A stretch of DNA of 10,473 nucleotides from UBA6164 sp963979005. GTDB taxonomy: Bacteria; Patescibacteriota; Gracilibacteria; BD1-5; UBA6164. Every line of letters starts with the position of its first letter. Within the stretch, counting starts at the first letter, position 1. Of the stretch, positions 8,626 to 10,473 are shown one piece after another. The stretch lies in the NCBI GenBank assembly GCA_963979005.1, contig CAXBVF010000040.1, positions 1-10,473 on the forward strand, in the 5' to 3' direction. The notes beneath the pieces are model-generated. The model had not been told where the DNA came from. It saw only the letters and a list, made by a program, of their open reading frames with translations, and did not search any database. Position numbers and translations under genes: made by a program.

Positions 8626-8653
8626 ATTATAAGTTTTTTAAACTATAAGTCAA
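8626..8653 (-). promoter_or_regulatory. Distal, stronger promoter-like copy in the duplication
   Basis: On the - strand, TTGACT (8648-8653) and TATAAT (8626-8631) are 16 bp apart. This is the closest match to a sigma-70 consensus in the window. It reads leftwards towards the small membrane protein, the PH-domain gene and mnmA, exactly 100 bp upstream of the matching -10. Confidence 0.6.
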
Positions 8654-8746
8654 TATTTTTAGATTAAATTTTAAATCGTATTTTTTATAATATCTATGCC
8701 AAAAGTTAAATAGCTAAAAATATTTTTTAAATTTTATTTTTTTGAG

Positions 8747-8752
8747 TATAAT
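8747..8752 (+). promoter_or_regulatory. Probable -10 box for the glycosyltransferase-hrcA unit
   Basis: TATAAT lies about 38 bp before the start codon, within the 12-mer AGTATAATAAAA (8745-8756) that also forms the -10 of the 84-aa gene. The bases 17 bp upstream are only a T-run, so no real -35 is visible. Confidence 0.4.
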
Positions 8753-8790
8753 AAAAGAAAAAAACTATAAAATTTAAAATAATTAAAAAA

Positions 8791-9867
8791 ATGAAAATTT
8801 GATTAGATTTGAGATTTATAAAAGATAATCTTTATTCTACATTTGTGATAGAATTAACTAAATGATTAATAGAAAAAGCTAATGATAATAGCTTTGTAAT
8901 CTATAGTAATTCAAATTTAGAATGATATAATTATCCGAATACAGAAATTAAAAATATATGAATAAAAAACGCTAGTATAAAAGAACAAGGGAGTTATTTA
9001 AAAATACTTAAAAATGATAAAAATGACTTAATGTTATTTTTTAATCACTACAAACCAATATTCTATGTCTGAAATTATATAACTATATTACATTCTCTAA
9101 AAGATGTTTATTATAGTGATTTTTCTAATTATTTTGAAAAATATAGTTTTCTCTATTTACTAGAAAAAAATCTCAAAAAATCATCTAAAATTATTTGTTT
9201 TGATAAAAATACAGTAGATGAATTAGTAGAAAAGTTTAACATAGAAGAGAGAAAAACCTATCATTTAAGCTGATTCTTTCCAAATTCTGATAGATTTAAT
9301 AATATAGAAGATCTAAAAATAGATATTAATATAAAATATAATCTAAAAAATGATTATTTTATATATTCATGATGAGAATGAGTAGAAAAAAACTACGAAA
9401 AACTGGTTCATGTTTTTAAAAAATTTAAAGATGCTTGAACTAAATTAGATTTGGTATTTTTATGAGAAACTATATCTAGAAATGTTAACTTAAGAAACCT
9501 AGTAATAAATCTAGAAATGCAAGATTCTATTCATTTTATGTGAGTAATAAAGCAGGCTGAAAAAATAATATTTTATAAAAATTCTATCTGAACAATATTC
9601 CCTAGTTTTTATGAACCTTTTCCATTTAGGCTTACAGAACCTCTATATTTCAATAATCCTATAATAGCTAGTGATTTAAAAAATATAAAAGAAATTTTTT
9701 GAGACAAAATAGAATATTTATCAGCTATTTCTGTAAATAATATTTATGAAAAAGTTAAACAATTTTTAGAAGATAACTTAAAAAAAGAAAACATAGATTA
9801 TAAAAGCATAAAAGAAAAATATACAAAAGAAAATACAGTAAATGATTTAATAGAAATAATAAAATAA
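8791..9867 (+). CDS. GT4-type glycosyltransferase, 358 aa
   Basis: A GT-B fold glycosyltransferase that transfers a sugar from a nucleotide donor, probably at the cytoplasmic membrane during surface glycan synthesis. It starts MKIGLDLRFIKDNLYST. The acceptor half contains ILHSLKDVYY and FDKNTVDELVEKF. The donor half begins near 188 (YFIYSGGEGVEKNYEKLVHV, the GG-x-N-K-type turn of GT4), continues through LVFLGE and HFMGVI, and ends in the EX7E motif with E275 and E283 (PSFYEPFPFRLTEP), followed by NNPIIASD and EIFGD. The residues between the two glutamates are unusual: the usual Gly-Leu-Pro is replaced. Length is typical. Donor and acceptor sugars cannot be inferred. TAA is followed by one base and then the hrcA ATG, so the pair is probably one transcript. 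Confidence 0.88.
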
Positions 9868-9868
9868 T

Positions 9869-10473
9869 ATGAGTCAATTAACATCGAGAAATATAGAAAT
9901 ATTAAAAATAATAGTAGAAGAATATTTACAAACATGAGAAGTTTTGGGTAGTAAATTACTACTTCAAAAATATGATTTATGAGTAAGCCCTGCAACTGTT
10001 AGATGAGATATGGCAAAATTGGAGGTTCTAGAATTAGTTTATCAACCATACAATTCAGCTTGAAGACTACCAACATCTAAAGGTCTAAGAGCATTTGTAA
10101 ACTATTTAATGGAGAGTTCTCCCGAGCATTTCTTACAACAAAACAACATACAATTATGAGAAGAAAAAATAGAGAAATTATCAGATTTTACTCATAAAAT
10201 TACTTTTGAATTAGCCAAAAATACTGGGGAAATAGCATTTTTTATACTCCCTGAAAAACATATAGTTCAACATTCATGAACATGAGTTTTTTTAGAAAAT
10301 AATCACAAAAGATTATGAGATTCTATTTTTTCTATCATCAAAATGCTAGAAGATAAATTTAGTTTCAGAGATTTCATAACTTCATTTCCTCTAACAAACT
10401 GAATCAATTTATTTATCTGAGAAGAAAACATCCTCCCTTTCCTCAAAAATTATACAATAATACTTAAACAAGT
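9869..10473 (+). CDS. hrcA: Heat-inducible transcription repressor HrcA, N-terminal 201 residues (runs off the window)
   Basis: HrcA represses chaperone operons (dnaK, groE) by binding CIRCE operators and is tuned by the free chaperonin level. The N-terminal winged helix is clear: MSQLTSRNIEILKIIVEEYL, then TGEVLGSKLL and the recognition helix VSPATVRGDMAKLE (39-52). The hinge sequence QPYNSAGRLPTSKGLRAFV (59-77) is diagnostic. A GAF-like effector region follows (GEIAFFILPEK at 120-130). The residue after Arg45 is Gly (TGA), where the family usually has Asn. No CIRCE-type inverted repeat is visible upstream, so autoregulation is not supported here. The gene starts 1 bp after the glycosyltransferase stop. 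By habit hrcA precedes grpE-dnaK-dnaJ, which would lie beyond 10473. Confidence 0.93.

Larger units (their letters stand above)
8475..8670. repeat. Imperfect tandem duplication, 100-bp period, carrying promoter elements
   Basis: Two copies, 8475-8569 and 8575-8670, are offset by 100 bp (101 after one indel). Shared blocks include TATATAAAC (8475 and 8575), TTTATTAAT (8492 and 8592), CTTATATTATAAG (8521 and 8621) and AGATTAAATT (8560 and 8661). Identity is roughly three quarters by eye. The shared CTTATATTATAAG is an inverted repeat (CTTATA, T, TATAAG). No third copy is apparent on either side. Confidence 0.8.
8487..8790. other. Gene-free divergent control region
   Basis: About 300 bp, almost entirely A and T, lies between divergent transcription units. 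It holds the 100-bp duplication with its two leftward promoter-like copies and one rightward -10 near the glycosyltransferase gene. A further isolated TATAAT (8686-8691, + strand) lacks a -35. I see no CIRCE element, riboswitch-like fold, tRNA or terminator in it. Confidence 0.6.

Noticed and set aside
8475..8670. CRISPR array
   Set aside because: Only two degenerate copies are present, adjacent rather than separated by unique spacers, with no cas genes nearby.
9798..9995. A - strand open frame of 65 codons
   Set aside because: It is antisense to the glycosyltransferase end and the hrcA start, both recognised by family motifs.

Overview
The window is very AT-rich bacterial DNA that only makes sense if UGA is read as glycine (translation table 25). 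Under the standard code nearly every gene is broken by TGA. With TGA as Gly, eleven frames open up, ten of them complete within the window. TGA then falls on glycines that are fixed in their families: the PilB Walker A first Gly, the RecQ motif I (GGGKS) and motif VI (GRAGRDG) glycines, and the MnmA PP-loop (GLSGGVDS). This points to Absconditabacteria (SR1), Gracilibacteria (BD1-5) or a close relative within the Candidate Phyla Radiation; the sequence alone does not decide which. Stops are TAA, with one TAG. Arg is mostly AGA, and no convincing Shine-Dalgarno sequence precedes the starts.

Layout. 77-1227: a type IV pilin-like protein on the + strand, converging through a palindromic terminator on two small unrecognised genes on the - strand. 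1321-2664 (-): a PilB/GspE-type pilus assembly ATPase, so parts of a type IV pilus system lie close together on opposite strands. 2752-6630 (-): a RecQ helicase, then a 500-residue protein I do not recognise that carries four regularly spaced degenerate repeats. 6699-8486 (-): mnmA (tRNA 2-thiouridylase) preceded by an overlapping bacterial-PH-domain membrane protein and a possible small membrane protein. 8487-8790: a gene-free divergent control region with a 100-bp-period tandem duplication that carries two promoter-like copies reading leftwards. 8791-10473 (+): a GT4-type glycosyltransferase and, 1 bp downstream, the start of hrcA (heat-shock repressor), which runs off the right edge.

Organisation is compact. 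The TAA stops of recQ, the 500-aa gene and mnmA lie inside the A-rich first arm of their own terminator hairpins. The mnmA terminator overlaps a promoter-like sequence for the next gene. The genes form no single pathway: they are core housekeeping functions (DNA repair, tRNA modification, heat-shock control) mixed with envelope functions (pilus, glycosyltransferase, membrane proteins). I saw no mobile element, CRISPR array, tRNA, rRNA or phage gene. The least explained items are the 500-aa repeat protein, the duplicated promoter region and the pair of small genes next to the pilin.
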